Assembly: GCF_016411825.1 (NCBI RefSeq)
Contig: NZ_JAEKMH010000001.1
Coordinates: forward strand, 1,178,001 to 1,242,000
Direction: 5' to 3'
DNA from: Devosia sediminis
GTDB taxonomy: Bacteria; Pseudomonadota; Alphaproteobacteria; Rhizobiales; Devosiaceae
DNA length: 64,000 nucleotides
The position numbers and the translations under genes are program-made. Shown in pieces: positions 34,090-44,978 of the stretch (positions within the stretch are counted from its first letter, which is position 1; each line of letters starts with the position of its first letter). The notes below the pieces were generated by a model. That model was not told where the DNA came from, did no database searches, and saw nothing but the letters and a program-made list of their open reading frames with translations.

Positions 34090-35162
34090 AGCGCCAGCTT
34101 GCCCTGGAAGGTGACCGGCTCGCCGGTGCGGGTGGTGAGCTTTCCGACCACGGCGGCGATCTCGCCCGATGCGGAAAGGCTGGCCACCAGCTTTTCGGCA
34201 TCCCCGGGCGCCACGGCCACCAGCATGCCGACGCCGCAATTGAACGTGCGCAGCATTTCGCGCTCGCTCATGCCACCGACCTTGGAGAGCCATCCGAAGA
34301 CGGCAGGCACGGTGACGGCGCCGAGATCGATGTCGGCCGCCAGTTCGTCGGGCAGGACACGCGGAATATTGTCGATAAAGCCGCCGCCGGTGATGTGGGC
34401 GAGCGCCTTGATGCCGAGGCCCTCGCGCAGGGCGGCGAGAAGGGGCTTCACGTAGATGCGGGTCGGTTCGAGCAGGGCGTCGGCAAGCGTCTTGCCCTCA
34501 GCAAAGGGGGCAGGGGCGTCCCAGGCGAGGCCGGAGAGGTCGACGATCTTGCGGACCAGCGAATAGCCGTTGGAATGTACGCCCGACGAGGCAATGGCCA
34601 CCAGGGTATCGCCGGCGGCGATATCCTTGCGCGGCAGGAGCGCGTTACGCTCGGCCGCGCCCACGGCAAAGCCGGCCAGGTCATAGTCGTTGCCATGGTA
34701 CATGCCCGGCATTTCTGCCGTTTCGCCGCCGATCAGGGCGCAGCCGGCAAGGCGACAGCCATGGGCGATGCCTTCGACAATAGCCGTGCCCTGTGCGACA
34801 TCGAGCTTGCCGGTGGCGAAGTAGTCGAGGAAGAACAGCGGCTCGGCGCCCTGGACCACCAGGTCATTGACGCACATGGCGACGAGGTCCTGACCTATGG
34901 TATCGTGCTTGGCGGTATCGATGGCGATCTTGAGCTTGGTGCCGACGCCGTCATTGGCGGCCACGAGCACCGGATCGACAAAGCCCGCAGCCTTGAGATC
35001 GAAGAGGCCGCCGAAGCCGCCGATCTCGCCATCCGCACCCGGGCGACGCGTGGAGCGCACGGCCGGCTTGATCGCCTCCACCAGCGCATTGCCGGCATCG
35101 ATGTCGACGCCGGCCTGCTTGTACGAAAGACCGTTTGATGGCAGGTTTTGTGCGTCGGACAT
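34086..35162 (-). CDS. purM: Phosphoribosylformylglycinamidine cyclo-ligase
   Basis: A 358-residue AIR synthetase, closing the imidazole ring in purine synthesis. [15 protein letters not shown] at the N-terminus, [29 protein letters not shown] and [16 protein letters not shown] are diagnostic. The ATG at 35162 has the conserved [14 protein letters not shown] start. It overlaps purN by 4 bases downstream and is divergent from the PerM gene across 135 bases, where the two promoters must lie. Confidence 0.97.
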   Translation of the reverse strand: MSDAQNLPSNGLSYKQAGVDIDAGNALVEAIKPAVRSTRRPGADGEIGGFGGLFDLKAAGFVDPVLVAANDGVGTKLKIAIDTAKHDTIGQDLVAMCVNDLVVQGAEPLFFLDYFATGKLDVAQGTAIVEGIAHGCRLAGCALIGGETAEMPGMYHGNDYDLAGFAVGAAERNALLPRKDIAAGDTLVAIASSGVHSNGYSLVRKIVDLSGLAWDAPAPFAEGKTLADALLEPTRIYVKPLLAALREGLGIKALAHITGGGFIDNIPRVLPDELAADIDLGAVTVPAVFGWLSKVGGMSEREMLRTFNCGVGMLVAVAPGDAEKLVASLSASGEIAAVVGKLTTRTGEPVTFQGKLAL

Positions 35163-35297
35163 GAGCCTCTTGCCAATGCTGGGGATTGCGGGCGCAATCG
35201 GCACCGCGCGAACCCGGGTTGGTTGAATTTTTCGGTATTGGCCGTTAGACGGCCTGATAGCTTTTCGATTACCCAGACGCAAGGGCTGCCCGGCTTC

Positions 35298-36383
35298 ATG
35301 GCACTCAGAAATCAAGTGTTCATCTGGATTGGCCTCCTCCTGGCGCTGATCCTGTTCCTTTGGGTTTTCCGTGGCGTTCTGCTGCCCTTCGTGGTGGGCG
35401 TGGCACTGGCCTACTTGCTCAACCCGCTGGTCAACCAGTTGCAGCGTTGGCATTTCCCGCGCTTCTGGGCGACGGTCGTGGTGCTCCTGAGCGTGCTCAT
35501 CCTGGTCATGAGCCTCTTTTACATGCTGGTCCCGCTGATCCGGGACCAGGTGTTCGAGCTGATCCAGCGCTCCCCTGCCTATTTTGCCGACCTGCAGGAA
35601 TTGGTGGCGACCTGGTCGCCGGAAATCAATGCCTGGTTGGGGCCGGAGCGCGCAGCTCAGGTTCAGGCCAGCCTCAGCGACATCGCCCGGCAGTTCATGG
35701 GCTTTCTCGCCCAGCTCCCTGCCGAGCTGGTCAGCATAGGCCTCACCGGTGCATCGGTTGTCGGCTTCATCGTGTTGGCGCCGTTTGTGGCCTTCTATCT
35801 GCTGCTCGACTGGGAAGGCATGGTGCGTGGCATCGATGGCCTCCTGCCCAAGCAGCACAAGGGGGAGATCAAGAGCGTCTTGGCCGACGTCAATACTTCC
35901 ATGGCCGGCGTGATCAGGGGGCAGGGCGGTGTGCTGCTGCTCGATGCCGCCTTCTACGCGACGGCGCTGAGCCTCGTCGGGCTCAATTACGGTCTCGCCA
36001 TCGGCCTTCTTGCAGGCCTGATGAGCTTCATCCCCTTCGTTGGTTTCCTTGTCGGCTTTGTGCTGTCGGTCGGCGTCGCGCTGGTGCAGTTTGCGCCCAA
36101 CTGGTGGATGGTCGCCCTGGTCGCTGGCATTTATCTGTTCTGGCAGGTGATCGAGGGCAATATCCTTTATCCCAAATTCGTGGGCTCATCGATCAACATC
36201 AATCCGGTCTGGATGATGTTTGCGCTGCTCGCCCTCGGTGCCGTGTTCGGCTTTGTCGGCCTGCTGCTGGCCGTGCCGATGGCGGCGATCGCGTCGGTGC
36301 TGATTCGCTACGGCGTGCGCAAATACAAGGAAAGTGCGCTTTACCTCGGACCAACAGAACCAGGCGGCGATGTCACCCCCTGA
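35298..36383 (+). CDS. AI-2E/PerM family transporter
   Basis: A 361-residue membrane protein with about eight helices in the PerM/AI-2 exporter family order: an N-terminal pair (about 8-37), a helix at 60-83, a long soluble segment (about 90-200), then the C-terminal block with [18 protein letters not shown] and [28 protein letters not shown]. It is in this family's usual place in Alphaproteobacteria, directly before hda, whose start overlaps its end by 14 bases. Real substrates are unresolved across the family. The ATG at 35298 starts the first helix; a longer frame reaching 35148 has no support. Confidence 0.92.
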   Translation: MALRNQVFIWIGLLLALILFLWVFRGVLLPFVVGVALAYLLNPLVNQLQRWHFPRFWATVVVLLSVLILVMSLFYMLVPLIRDQVFELIQRSPAYFADLQELVATWSPEINAWLGPERAAQVQASLSDIARQFMGFLAQLPAELVSIGLTGASVVGFIVLAPFVAFYLLLDWEGMVRGIDGLLPKQHKGEIKSVLADVNTSMAGVIRGQGGVLLLDAAFYATALSLVGLNYGLAIGLLAGLMSFIPFVGFLVGFVLSVGVALVQFAPNWWMVALVAGIYLFWQVIEGNILYPKFVGSSININPVWMMFALLALGAVFGFVGLLLAVPMAAIASVLIRYGVRKYKESALYLGPTEPGGDVTP

Positions 36384-37098
36384 GAGCGGCCCGCGGCAGT
36401 TGCCGCTCGATTTCGGCCACGACCCGTCGCATGCCGAAGACGACTTCCTGGTGGGCGAGGGCAACCGGCTGGCTTATGCCCGTATCCTCGCCTGGCCGCA
36501 TTGGCCGGACGGTGTCACCCTGCTGGTCGGACCGGCTGCATCGGGCAAGTCGCATCTCGCGCGCATATTTGCCGATCGCAGCCACGCGCTGCTGGCGACG
36601 CCGGAAGCCATCGGCAGCATTGCGGCCGTGGTCGACACGCGGGCGGTGCTGGTTGAAGACGTCGATCGTGGCGAGCATGACGAGCATGCCCTGTTCCACC
36701 TGCTCAATCAGGCGATGCGCGGGGAGCGGACACTCCTGCTGACGGCGCGGGAAGATGTTGCAGCCTGGCCACTGAAGACCGATGATGTGCGCTCACGGGT
36801 GCGACGGGCAGCCGTGTTTCGTCTGGAGGTCAGCGACGACATCGAGTTGTCACAGATGTTCGTAAAACTGTTCGGGGATCGGCAGATCAGGGTCGATCCC
36901 AAGGTCATCGGCTACGTGGTGCCGCGCATGGAGCGCAGCCCCGAGGAGGCGGCCGCCCTTGTCGACCTGATGGACAGGCTGGCCCTGGCAAGGGGCTCGG
37001 CCATTACCCGCACGATAGCGTCGGAGGCCCTTGTGCAGCGGCAGGCTGCGCTGGGGCTGGACCGCCAAGAGGAATGGGACGCCGATACCGATGAATGA
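36370..37098 (+). CDS. hdaA: DnaA-like regulatory inactivator (HdaA)
   Basis: A 242-residue AAA+ protein homologous to DnaA domain [14 protein letters not shown] at the N-terminus is the clamp-binding QL-x-L-x-F motif that tethers Hda to the sliding clamp. Walker A is GPAASGKS and Walker B is AVLVEDVD; the sensor/arginine-finger region lies near RSRVRRA. Hda stimulates ATP hydrolysis by DnaA after replication starts. The start at 36370 places the clamp motif at residues 9-14. It overlaps the PerM gene (14 bases) and ppk (8 bases), so all three are one operon. Confidence 0.9.
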   Translation: MSPPESGPRQLPLDFGHDPSHAEDDFLVGEGNRLAYARILAWPHWPDGVTLLVGPAASGKSHLARIFADRSHALLATPEAIGSIAAVVDTRAVLVEDVDRGEHDEHALFHLLNQAMRGERTLLLTAREDVAAWPLKTDDVRSRVRRAAVFRLEVSDDIELSQMFVKLFGDRQIRVDPKVIGYVVPRMERSPEEAAALVDLMDRLALARGSAITRTIASEALVQRQAALGLDRQEEWDADTDE

Positions 37099-39256
37099 GA
37101 TGAGCGAATTTGCCGAGGCCGAGGGTTCCGTTCCCGATGTGGAGGCGCTGCGCACGAGCCCCGCGCGCTTCGTCAATCGCGAAGTGAGCTGGCTGCAGTT
37201 CAACATGCGTGTGCTGGAGGAGGCCGGCAACGAGGCCCATCCGCTGCTTGAGCGCCTGCGGTTCGTCTCGATATCGGCCAACAATCTCGACGAATTCTAC
37301 ATGGTGCGCGTCGCCGGCATCAAAGGCCAGATCCGCGCCGGCCTGTCCAAGCAGAGCGCCGATGGATTGTCGCCGGCCGAGCAGCTCGAGGAAATCGCGA
37401 CCCTGGCCCAGCACCTGCAGCTCGAACAGCAGGATCACTGGAAGGATCTCCGCGAGGAGCTTTTTGCGCAGAATGTCGTCATCCACGAAGAGAACGACCT
37501 GACGCCGGAGCAGGTGGCATATCTCCAGAAGCTCTTCCGCGAGGAAATCTTCCCCGTGCTGACGCCGATCGCCGTCGATCCGGCCCACCCGTTCCCCTTC
37601 ATCCCCAATCTTGGTCTGGCCCTGGCGTTTGAGCTGAAGCGCCCCAATTCTGACCAGCCGCTGACTGCCCTGGTGCGTATTCCGGGCAATCTCGATCGCT
37701 TCATCAACCTGCCCAGCGGGCTGGTTTCGGAAGGGCGCTCGGAAGTCGTGACCATCGACACGCTGGTGAAGCTCTTCTTCCACAAGATGTTCCCCGGTCA
37801 CGAAGTGGTCGGCTCGGGGGCCTTCCGCATCATTCGCGACAGCGAAATCGAAATCGACGACGAGGCGGCCGACCTCGTGGTGGAGTTCGAGAGCGCGCTG
37901 CGTCAGCGTCGCCGCGGCCAGGTGATCCGCCTCGAGATCGAGCGCTCCATGCCGCGGGCGCTGAAGCGTCAGATCGGAGAGCAGCTCGGGGTCAAGGAAG
38001 GCGATGTCTTCGAAGTGCACGGCTTCCTCGGCCTCGCCGACGCGCGGAAAATCTGCGACGTCGACCGGCCTGACCTGAAGTTCAAGCCCTATCACGCGCG
38101 CTTCCCGGAACGCATTCGCGACTATAATGGCGATGGCTTTGCCGCCATTCGCGCCAAAGACATCCTGGTGCACCATCCGTTCGAAAGCTTTGACGTCGTC
38201 GCGCAGTTCCTGATGCAGGCCGCACGCGACCCTGATGTGGTGGCCATTAAGCAGACGCTCTATCGCACCTCGTCGGACAGCCCCATCGTCAAGGCGCTGG
38301 TCATGGCGGCCGAGGCCGGCAAGTCGGTGACCTGCCTTGTCGAGCTCAAGGCGCGCTTCGACGAAGAAGCCAATATCCGCTGGGCCCGCGACTTGGAACG
38401 GGCCGGCGCGCAGGTGGTGTTCGGCTTCGTTGAGCTCAAGACCCATGCGAAGCTCAGCCAGGTGGTGCGGCGCGAAAAGGGCAAGCTCGTCAGTTACTGC
38501 CATATCGGCACGGGAAACTACCATCCGATCACCGCCAAGATTTACACCGACCTCAGCTACTTCACGATCGATCCCTCGATCACGCGCGACGTCGCGCGGG
38601 TGTTCAACTTCATCACCGGCTATGCCCGGCCGACCGAACTCGAGACGATCGCAGTGTCGCCGGTCAACCTGCGACAGACGCTGGTCGACAATATCGGCCG
38701 TGAAATCGAACTGGCCCGCAGCGGGCAGCCGGCCTCGATCCTGCTCAAGATGAATTCGCTGGTCGACCCGCAGGTGATCGACGCGCTCTACGACGCCAGC
38801 CAGGCGGGCGTGAAGGTCGATCTCATCGTGCGCGGCATCTGCTGCCTCCGGCCGGGGATCCCGGGCTTCTCGGACAATATCCGGGTCAAGTCGGTGGTCG
38901 GCCGTTTCCTCGAGCACAGCCGCATCTATTGCTTCGGCAATGGCGAGGCCATGCCCAGCCCGCGCGCCAAGGTCTATATTTCGTCCGCGGACTTGATGGG
39001 ACGCAACCTCGATGGGCGCGTCGAGGTTATGGTTCCGATCCTCAACCAGACTGTGCACAAGCAGATCCTGGACCGGATTCTGGTTGCCTATCTCAAGGAC
39101 AACCAGCAGAGCTGGGAAGTGCTTCCCGATGGCAGTTCCCATCGTATAAAGGTGAGCGAGGGCGAGGAACCGTTCAACGCCCACGACTACTTCATGACCA
39201 ATCCGTCCCTGTCGGGTCGCGGCAGTGCAGGCATGGCGGAGAGCGACGAGGCTTGA
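37091..39256 (+). CDS. ppk: Polyphosphate kinase 1
   Basis: A 721-residue PPK1 that builds polyphosphate from [22 protein letters not shown] opens the N domain. The autophosphorylated histidine is His452 in [18 protein letters not shown], with [24 protein letters not shown] after it, and the second conserved block is [35 protein letters not shown]. Length is typical. The start at 37091 (ATGAATGAGATG) overlaps hdaA; two in-frame ATGs are close together. ppx follows with a 4-base overlap. Confidence 0.97.
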   Translation: MNEMSEFAEAEGSVPDVEALRTSPARFVNREVSWLQFNMRVLEEAGNEAHPLLERLRFVSISANNLDEFYMVRVAGIKGQIRAGLSKQSADGLSPAEQLEEIATLAQHLQLEQQDHWKDLREELFAQNVVIHEENDLTPEQVAYLQKLFREEIFPVLTPIAVDPAHPFPFIPNLGLALAFELKRPNSDQPLTALVRIPGNLDRFINLPSGLVSEGRSEVVTIDTLVKLFFHKMFPGHEVVGSGAFRIIRDSEIEIDDEAADLVVEFESALRQRRRGQVIRLEIERSMPRALKRQIGEQLGVKEGDVFEVHGFLGLADARKICDVDRPDLKFKPYHARFPERIRDYNGDGFAAIRAKDILVHHPFESFDVVAQFLMQAARDPDVVAIKQTLYRTSSDSPIVKALVMAAEAGKSVTCLVELKARFDEEANIRWARDLERAGAQVVFGFVELKTHAKLSQVVRREKGKLVSYCHIGTGNYHPITAKIYTDLSYFTIDPSITRDVARVFNFITGYARPTELETIAVSPVNLRQTLVDNIGREIELARSGQPASILLKMNSLVDPQVIDALYDASQAGVKVDLIVRGICCLRPGIPGFSDNIRVKSVVGRFLEHSRIYCFGNGEAMPSPRAKVYISSADLMGRNLDGRVEVMVPILNQTVHKQILDRILVAYLKDNQQSWEVLPDGSSHRIKVSEGEEPFNAHDYFMTNPSLSGRGSAGMAESDEA

Positions 39257-40794
39257 GTTTGACACAGTTTTGGGGCGTCGACGCCGATCCGACCGCGCAG
39301 GGGCGCATCAAGGGTGCCCGACCGGTCGCTGTCCTCGATATCGGCTCCAATTCCGTGCGTCTCGTCGTTTATGAACGTCATGCGCGGGCGCTGACCCCGC
39401 TCTACAACGAAAAGTCGGCCTGCGCCCTCGGGCGCGGGATTGCCCAGACAGGCCGCCTGGCCGAAGCCAATATGGACAAGGCCATCGAGGCCATGAAGCG
39501 CTTTGCACTGGTCGCGCGGATGATGCGGGTGGGCAAGGTGTATATCCTTGCCACCTCGGCTGTCCGCGATGCGGCCAATCGCAAGGAATTCGTCGCAGCC
39601 GTCGAAGCGGTGATGGAAGCGCCGGTCAGGGTGCTCACCGGCGAAGAAGAAGCGCATTACGCGGCCCTGGGCGTCGTCGCCGGCATTCCCGGCTTCACCG
39701 GGGTGGTCGGCGATCTCGGCGGCGGCAGCCTCGAGCTTTCCGACATCGCCAATGGCCGGGACAACAATGGCGAGAGTTTCGAGCTCGGCGTGATCCGCTT
39801 GCAGGATGATGCCGACGGTTCCCCCAAGAAGGCTGCGGCCCTCGTCCGCGAGCGGCTCAAGAACTCGATCATCGCCAATGATGAAGAAGGCGCGCGCTTC
39901 GCCGCCATCGGCGGCACCTGGCGTTCGTTGGCCAAGCTGCATCAGAGCCATCGCGACTACTCGCTGCACATGGTGCAGGACTATGTGGTCAAGGCGGATG
40001 ACATGATCGCCTTCTGCGAGGACATCGTTGCTGCCGACTCGCTCAAGGCCTATCCAGGCTCGACCAATGTCAGCAATTCCCGTCGCGAGCTCGTGCCCTT
40101 CGGTGCGGCGGTGATGGCGGAAATCCTCAAGGTCGGCCGCTTCGGCAGCGTGGTCTTTTCAGCCCTCGGTGTGCGCGAGGGTTATCTCTATGGCAAGCTC
40201 GACGAGCGGGAGCGGGAAATCGACCCGCTGATCCAGGGCGCCGAAGAACTGTCGGTGCTGCGCTCCCGTTCGCCCGCCCATGCCAACGACCTCATCGAAT
40301 TCACCAGCCAGTATTTCGACTGCGCGCGCATCGCGGAAACCCCGGAAGAATTGCGGCTGCGCATCGTCTCCTGCCTTCTCGCCGACATCGGCTGGCGCTC
40401 GCATCCCGACTATCGCGGGCCGCAGAGCGTCGACTCGGTGGCCTATGGTTCGCTGACCGGCGTCGATCATCCTGGCCGGGCTTTCCTCGCTCAGGTCATC
40501 GCGGTGCGCTATGATGGGCCCAAGACCAAGGCGGCACAGCTTCTGGCGCCACTCGGTTCGCCCGAATTGACGGCACGGGCCAGGCTGATCGGGTCGCTGA
40601 TGCGGGTGGCCTATCCCATGACGGCAGCGATGCCGGGCATCCTGCCGCGAACGCATTTCACGCTCGAGGGCACGACGCTGGTGCTGAACCTGCCGGCCGA
40701 CTATGCCTTCCTCAACGGCGATCACCTGCGCAACCGCGTCCGGCAATTCGCCGAAGGGGCAGGGCACACGGATTCACGCGTGGTGGTGGGCTAG
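39253..40794 (+). CDS. ppx: Exopolyphosphatase / Ppx-GppA phosphatase
   Basis: A 513-residue actin-like-fold phosphatase degrading polyphosphate and possibly pppGpp. [18 protein letters not shown] and [15 protein letters not shown] are the phosphate-binding signatures; the C-terminal third (from about 330) is an HD-like helical domain. Translation most likely starts at TTG 39253, overlapping the ppk stop (TTGA); TTG 39259 is the alternative. The TAG stop overlaps the TAG of the convergent HepT gene in a shared CTAG. ppk and ppx together set polyphosphate levels. Confidence 0.94.
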   Translation: MSLTQFWGVDADPTAQGRIKGARPVAVLDIGSNSVRLVVYERHARALTPLYNEKSACALGRGIAQTGRLAEANMDKAIEAMKRFALVARMMRVGKVYILATSAVRDAANRKEFVAAVEAVMEAPVRVLTGEEEAHYAALGVVAGIPGFTGVVGDLGGGSLELSDIANGRDNNGESFELGVIRLQDDADGSPKKAAALVRERLKNSIIANDEEGARFAAIGGTWRSLAKLHQSHRDYSLHMVQDYVVKADDMIAFCEDIVAADSLKAYPGSTNVSNSRRELVPFGAAVMAEILKVGRFGSVVFSALGVREGYLYGKLDEREREIDPLIQGAEELSVLRSRSPAHANDLIEFTSQYFDCARIAETPEELRLRIVSCLLADIGWRSHPDYRGPQSVDSVAYGSLTGVDHPGRAFLAQVIAVRYDGPKTKAAQLLAPLGSPELTARARLIGSLMRVAYPMTAAMPGILPRTHFTLEGTTLVLNLPADYAFLNGDHLRNRVRQFAEGAGHTDSRVVVG

Positions 40795-41141
40795 ACGACG
40801 TCAGGATCGGCCAGCATTGCTGCGACGGATGACCTAAGCGGCCGCAGGTCCTGCTCGTAGATGCGCCACAATATTTCCAGATCCGTGAGGTGATAGGCAT
40901 GGCGCAGAACATTGCCCAGCGCCGCCATTGCACGCCAGGGGATATCAGGGCCATGCGATGACTTCAGGTCGTCAGGAACATGGCGCGACGCCTCGCTGAT
41001 GATTTCGAGGTAGCGCTCGAAAGCCGCGCGGGTATGCGGCCGTTCAGCGAGCGTTTCCACGTTGAGGCCGTCGAGCAGACACAATGCCAGGTCGGCGCTC
41101 TCTGCAATATGCTCAAGGCGGTTCCGGAGCGCGTCGACCAT
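40791..41141 (-). CDS. HepT-like ribonuclease toxin (DUF86)
   Basis: A 116-residue HEPN-fold protein. The HepT motif R-x4-H-x-Y should lie in AALGNVLRHAYHLTD; the H-x-Y is present, but the canonical first arginine is a glycine, with an arginine instead just before the histidine. The rest of the DUF86 helix bundle is intact (ALCLLDGLNVETLA, AFERYLEIISEASRHVP, DIPWRAMAALGN). It is downstream of, and overlaps by one base, the MntA-like antitoxin gene (TGATG). RNase toxicity is the family expectation, but the missing arginine makes activity uncertain. Confidence 0.9.
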   Translation of the reverse strand: MVDALRNRLEHIAESADLALCLLDGLNVETLAERPHTRAAFERYLEIISEASRHVPDDLKSSHGPDIPWRAMAALGNVLRHAYHLTDLEILWRIYEQDLRPLRSSVAAMLADPDVV

Positions 41142-41446
41142 CAGAAGACAACAATCTGGTCAGCGGATGTATTGGCCAGGAATTTTGGCGGGGCGCTGCG
41201 GCGAAGGACGATCTGGGCGGAAAGCCCTATGTGATCCTCGACCAAGTGACCGATGCCGATGATGTCGAGGAGGGACAGCTTCCGGTCCGGATCGACTTCG
41301 ATCATCAAGTCGATATCGCTGTCTGCCCGGTTGTCACCGCGAGCCCGCGAACCGAACAAAGCAAGATGCGTGACACCATCGCGCTCGAACCGAGGTTTCA
41401 GTTCGAGGAGTTCTTTCAGCAATTGTTCGCGGGCCAGATCACGCAT
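41141..41446 (-). CDS. MntA-like nucleotidyltransferase antitoxin
   Basis: A 101-residue minimal nucleotidyltransferase. The motif GS-x10-DxD is exact in FGSRARGDNRADSDIDLMIEV (residues about 31-51), with a later conserved aspartate or glutamate near LVEDHIG. MntA-type antitoxins neutralise HepT by attaching AMP to a tyrosine near the RNase site. Here it precedes the HepT gene with a 1-base overlap, the standard order. The pair sits between convergent ppx and RNase D on its own strand and is a likely accessory insertion. Confidence 0.92.
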   Translation of the reverse strand: MRDLAREQLLKELLELKPRFERDGVTHLALFGSRARGDNRADSDIDLMIEVDPDRKLSLLDIIGIGHLVEDHIGLSAQIVLRRSAPPKFLANTSADQIVVF

Positions 41447-41481
41447 GGTCCCAGAATATCATGCTGCCTCAGCCCGGCCAA

Positions 41482-42651
41482 CTACTCCGCCGCTTCGGCC
41501 TGGTTGACGGCGAATTCGACCACGCCCTTGCGGGTGGCGATGAGGCCGATGCGGCCATGCTTGATGGCCAGCGCCTTTTCGCCGAACAGTTTGCGCCGCC
41601 AGCCCTTGAGGGCAGGGACATCGGCATCGTCATCGAGCACCAGAGCATCGATTTCGTCCGAGGTGGCGATGATGCGGGCAGCGACGCCATGCTGTTCGGC
41701 AACGGCCTTGAGCAGCACGCGTACCAGGTCACCCACCGCGCCCTTGGGCGAAGGGCCGCGATAGCGGTCCGGCATGGCGGGCAGGGCGGACTTCGGCAGG
41801 GCTTCCACGTCCTTGAGCAGGGCCATGATCTCGGCGGCCGCACCGGACCGGCCAAAGCCACGCGGCACGGCGCGGAGCTTTTCGAAAGCCTCCGAGGTCA
41901 GCGGGCGCTGCGTTGCGAGTTCACCCAGCACGTCGTCCTTGAGGATGCGACTGCGCGGCTGATCGGTATCCTGCGCCTTTTGCTCGCGCCACTGCGCCAG
42001 AACCTTGAGTGCCGCGAGATCACGCGGGCGGTTGAACTTCATCTTCAGCCGCTCCCAGGCCTGCTCGGGCTGGACGACATAGGTGTCGATGCTGCGTAGC
42101 GTGGTCATCTCGTCTTCGACCCAGTCCCAGCGCCGGGTCTGTTCGACCTGCTGGCGCAGCTCGCGATAGATGTCGCGCAGATAGGTCACGTCGGCCAGGG
42201 CGTAGGTGCTCTGCTTTTCGGTCAGCGGTCGGGCCGACCAATCGGTGAAGCGCGAGGACTTGTCGAGCTCGACCTTGCAGATGGCGCGCACGAGGCTGTC
42301 ATAAGAAGCGCTGTCGCCAAAGCCGCAGACGCTCGCGGCCACCTGGGTGTCGAAGATATTGTGCGGCACGGCGCCGGTCAGCTTGACGAAGATTTCCACG
42401 TCCTGCCGCGCGGCATGGAAGACCTTGGTCACATTGGGATTGGCCAGGAGCTTGAAGAAGGGCGCAAGCTTGATGTCCGGGGCGAGCGGATCGATCAGCA
42501 CGGCTTCGTCGTCGGTGGCAACCTGGATCAGGCAGAGACGCGGCCAATAGGTGGTTTCGCGCAGGAATTCAGTATCGACCGTTACAAATTCGAACTGGGC
42601 CGCGCGCTCACAGAATTCGGCAAGCTCGTCGGTGGAAATAATCAGGTCCAT
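41482..42651 (-). CDS. rnd: Ribonuclease D
   Basis: A 389-residue 3'-5' exoribonuclease of the DEDD family, acting on tRNA and other stable RNA 3' ends. Exonuclease motif I is FVTVDTEFLRET (near residues 22-33), motif II FHAARQDVEIF and NIFDTQVAASVCG, and motif III YALADVTYLRDIY. HRDC-type helices follow (about 205-290 and 310-380). It begins with the family's usual MDLIISTDELAEFCER. It is monocistronic, divergent from aspS over 185 bases. Confidence 0.96.
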   Translation of the reverse strand: MDLIISTDELAEFCERAAQFEFVTVDTEFLRETTYWPRLCLIQVATDDEAVLIDPLAPDIKLAPFFKLLANPNVTKVFHAARQDVEIFVKLTGAVPHNIFDTQVAASVCGFGDSASYDSLVRAICKVELDKSSRFTDWSARPLTEKQSTYALADVTYLRDIYRELRQQVEQTRRWDWVEDEMTTLRSIDTYVVQPEQAWERLKMKFNRPRDLAALKVLAQWREQKAQDTDQPRSRILKDDVLGELATQRPLTSEAFEKLRAVPRGFGRSGAAAEIMALLKDVEALPKSALPAMPDRYRGPSPKGAVGDLVRVLLKAVAEQHGVAARIIATSDEIDALVLDDDADVPALKGWRRKLFGEKALAIKHGRIGLIATRKGVVEFAVNQAEAAE

Positions 42652-42836
42652 ACTGATACCGTCTCAAAATCGTCAACATTCTTCCTAGCAGGTGGCGGGC
42701 GATAGCTCCACCTTCGATTTCCCTTGCGGTAAAGCCCGGAAAGCCGATATGCCCCCGCTGCTTGACAAGCGGGGACTGCCATGCGCTTTTCCCGCCCGAG
42801 ATTCCGGCCTTTATCCAGCATTTTTCGAGACCTGAC

Positions 42837-44630
42837 ATGACCCTTCATCGCTACCGTTCCCACACCTGTGGTGCCCTCACGGCGGGCGATGCCGGCAATA
42901 ATGTCCGTCTCAGCGGTTGGGTTCACCGTGTGCGCGACCATGGCGGTCTGCTGTTCATCGACCTGCGCGACCATTATGGCATCACCCAGTGCGTCATCGA
43001 TCCCGACTCGGCGGCGTTTGCGGCGGCCGAGAAGGTGCGCTCCGAATGGGTGCTGCGCATCGACGGCGAAGTGAAGCTGCGCGACGCCGCGGCCGTGAAC
43101 CCCAACATCCCGACCGGCACGATCGAAGTGTTCATCCGGGAGATCGAGGTGCTGTCCTCGGCCAAGGAACTGCCGCTGCCGGTATTCGGCGACGCCGACT
43201 ATCCCGAGGACATTCGCCTCAAGTATCGCTTCCTCGACCTGCGCCGCGAGAAGCTGCACGCCAATATCGTCAAGCGCACCAAGATCATCTCGGCCATGCG
43301 CGCAGGGATGGGCGAGGCCGGCTTTACCGAATTCTCGACGCCGATCCTGACCGCATCGTCGCCGGAAGGCGCGCGCGACTTCCTCGTGCCCAGCCGCATC
43401 CATCCGGGCAAGTTCTTTGCGCTGCCCCAGGCGCCGCAGCAGTACAAGCAGCTCCTGATGGTGGCCGGCTTCGACCGCTACTTCCAGGTAGCGCCCTGCT
43501 TCCGTGACGAAGACCCGCGCGCCGATCGTCTGCCGGGCGAATTCTATCAGCTCGACCTCGAAATGAGCTTCGTGACCCAGGAAGACATCTGGTCGACGGT
43601 CGAACCGGTCATGACCGAAGTGTTCGAGAAGTTCGCCGATGGTAAGCGCGTAACCAGGGGCTGGCCGCGCATTCCCTATGACACGGCGATCCGCAAGTAT
43701 GGTTCGGACAAGCCGGACCTCCGGAACCCGATCGAGATCCAGGGCGTCACCGAGCACTTTGCCGGTTCAGGCTTCAAGGTTTTCGCCAACCAGATCGAAG
43801 CCGATCCGAAGGTCGAAGTCTGGGCCATCCCGGCCAAGAACAAGGCCGGCGCCGAGCCGATCGGCCGCGCCTTCTGCGACCGCATGAATGCCTGGGCACA
43901 GGGCGAGGGGCAGCCTGGCCTTGGGTATATCTTCTTCAAGGACGGGCAGGGCTCGGGCCCGATCGCCAAGAACATCGGCGAAGAGCGCACGGCCGCCCTC
44001 AAGGCGCAGCTTGGCCTCGACGACGGCGACGCGGTGTTCTTCGTCGCCGGCCGTCCTGACAAGTTCTACAAGTTCGCCGGTGAGGCCCGCACCAAGGTCG
44101 GCACCGATCTCGGTCTCGTCGATACCGAGCAGTATGCTCTGTGCTGGATCGTCGACTTCCCATTCTACGAGTGGAGCGAGGAAGAAAAGCGCCTCGACTT
44201 CGCCCACAATCCGTTTTCCATGCCGCAGGGCGGGATCGAGGGTCTCAACGGGCCAGATCCGCTCTCGCTCAAGGCGTATCAGTATGACGCGGTCTGCAAC
44301 GGCTACGAGATCGCCTCCGGGTCGATCCGTAACCAGGAGCCCGAGACCATGGTCAAGGCTTTCGAGCTGACCGGCAAGTCGCGCGAGGAAGTCGAGGAGC
44401 AGTTTGGCGGCCTCTACCGCGCCTTCCAGTATGGCGCGCCGCCGCATGGTGGTGCGGCCTTCGGCATCGACCGCATCGTCATGCTGCTGTGCGGCGTGGC
44501 CAACCTGCGCGAAATCACGGCTTTCCCGATGAACCAGCAGGCCGAAGACCTGCTGATGGGCGCGCCGAGCCCGGCCAGCGCCAAGCAGTTGCGCGAACTC
44601 AGCGTCCGGATCAACGTCCAGAACAGCTAA
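42837..44630 (+). CDS. aspS: Aspartyl-tRNA synthetase
   Basis: A 597-residue class II synthetase. An OB-fold anticodon domain opens the protein ([42 protein letters not shown]), followed by motif 2 ([27 protein letters not shown]), the GAD insertion domain and motif 3 ([16 protein letters not shown]). This is the bacterial-type length. With GatCAB in the same window, it may be non-discriminating and charge tRNA(Asn) with Asp; that is an inference and depends on whether an AsnRS exists elsewhere. The ATG at 42837 matches the family start. Its TAA overlaps the TAG of the convergent DUF3601 gene. Confidence 0.97.
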   Translation: MTLHRYRSHTCGALTAGDAGNNVRLSGWVHRVRDHGGLLFIDLRDHYGITQCVIDPDSAAFAAAEKVRSEWVLRIDGEVKLRDAAAVNPNIPTGTIEVFIREIEVLSSAKELPLPVFGDADYPEDIRLKYRFLDLRREKLHANIVKRTKIISAMRAGMGEAGFTEFSTPILTASSPEGARDFLVPSRIHPGKFFALPQAPQQYKQLLMVAGFDRYFQVAPCFRDEDPRADRLPGEFYQLDLEMSFVTQEDIWSTVEPVMTEVFEKFADGKRVTRGWPRIPYDTAIRKYGSDKPDLRNPIEIQGVTEHFAGSGFKVFANQIEADPKVEVWAIPAKNKAGAEPIGRAFCDRMNAWAQGEGQPGLGYIFFKDGQGSGPIAKNIGEERTAALKAQLGLDDGDAVFFVAGRPDKFYKFAGEARTKVGTDLGLVDTEQYALCWIVDFPFYEWSEEEKRLDFAHNPFSMPQGGIEGLNGPDPLSLKAYQYDAVCNGYEIASGSIRNQEPETMVKAFELTGKSREEVEEQFGGLYRAFQYGAPPHGGAAFGIDRIVMLLCGVANLREITAFPMNQQAEDLLMGAPSPASAKQLRELSVRINVQNS

Positions 44631-44878
44631 GCCGGCGTCAGATAATCCGACAGGCGTTCGATGATGGGGCCTTGCTCCTCATCGCGCCACTGCATGCGGA
44701 TTTGCCGCTCATGGCCCGTCTCATCGGTGACAAAGATCGAGAGCCCGTCATCGTAGGGGAGGAAGCTGGTCCTCAGAAAGGTCCATTCCTCTCCCACTGG
44801 ATGGGTGCGGCGGTCGAAGTCGACGAAGGCCTGGGTCACACGATATTTCGCGCCTGAAGTCAGGAAGTGATAGCTCAT
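44627..44878 (-). CDS. DUF3601 family protein
   Basis: An 83-residue protein matching the DUF3601 pattern: [43 protein letters not shown], and [21 protein letters not shown]. Family members are small, soluble and of unknown function. The gene converges on aspS with a 4-base stop overlap and is divergent from the EAL phosphodiesterase gene, with which it shares the upstream region holding the CtrA-like box. Confidence 0.82.
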   Translation of the reverse strand: MSYHFLTSGAKYRVTQAFVDFDRRTHPVGEEWTFLRTSFLPYDDGLSIFVTDETGHERQIRMQWRDEEQGPIIERLSDYLTPA

Positions 44879-44911
44879 CTCGCCTCCATGGTTAGCGTCG
44901 GTTAATCAGCG

Positions 44912-44926
44912 TTAACGACCCGTTAA
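44912..44926. promoter_or_regulatory. Perfect CtrA-type box (TTAA-N7-TTAA)
   Basis: TTAA at 44912-44915 and TTAA at 44923-44926, separated by exactly 7 bases (cgacccg). A third TTAA lies at 44902-44905. This is the consensus for the cell-cycle regulator CtrA in Alphaproteobacteria. It is 53 bases upstream of the EAL-domain gene and 34 bases upstream of the divergent DUF3601 gene. Confidence 0.6.
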
Positions 44927-44978
44927 AACTTGCCTTGCTAGTCAGGTAGGCAAGATTTTCCGGGTTCGGATTCGCAGG

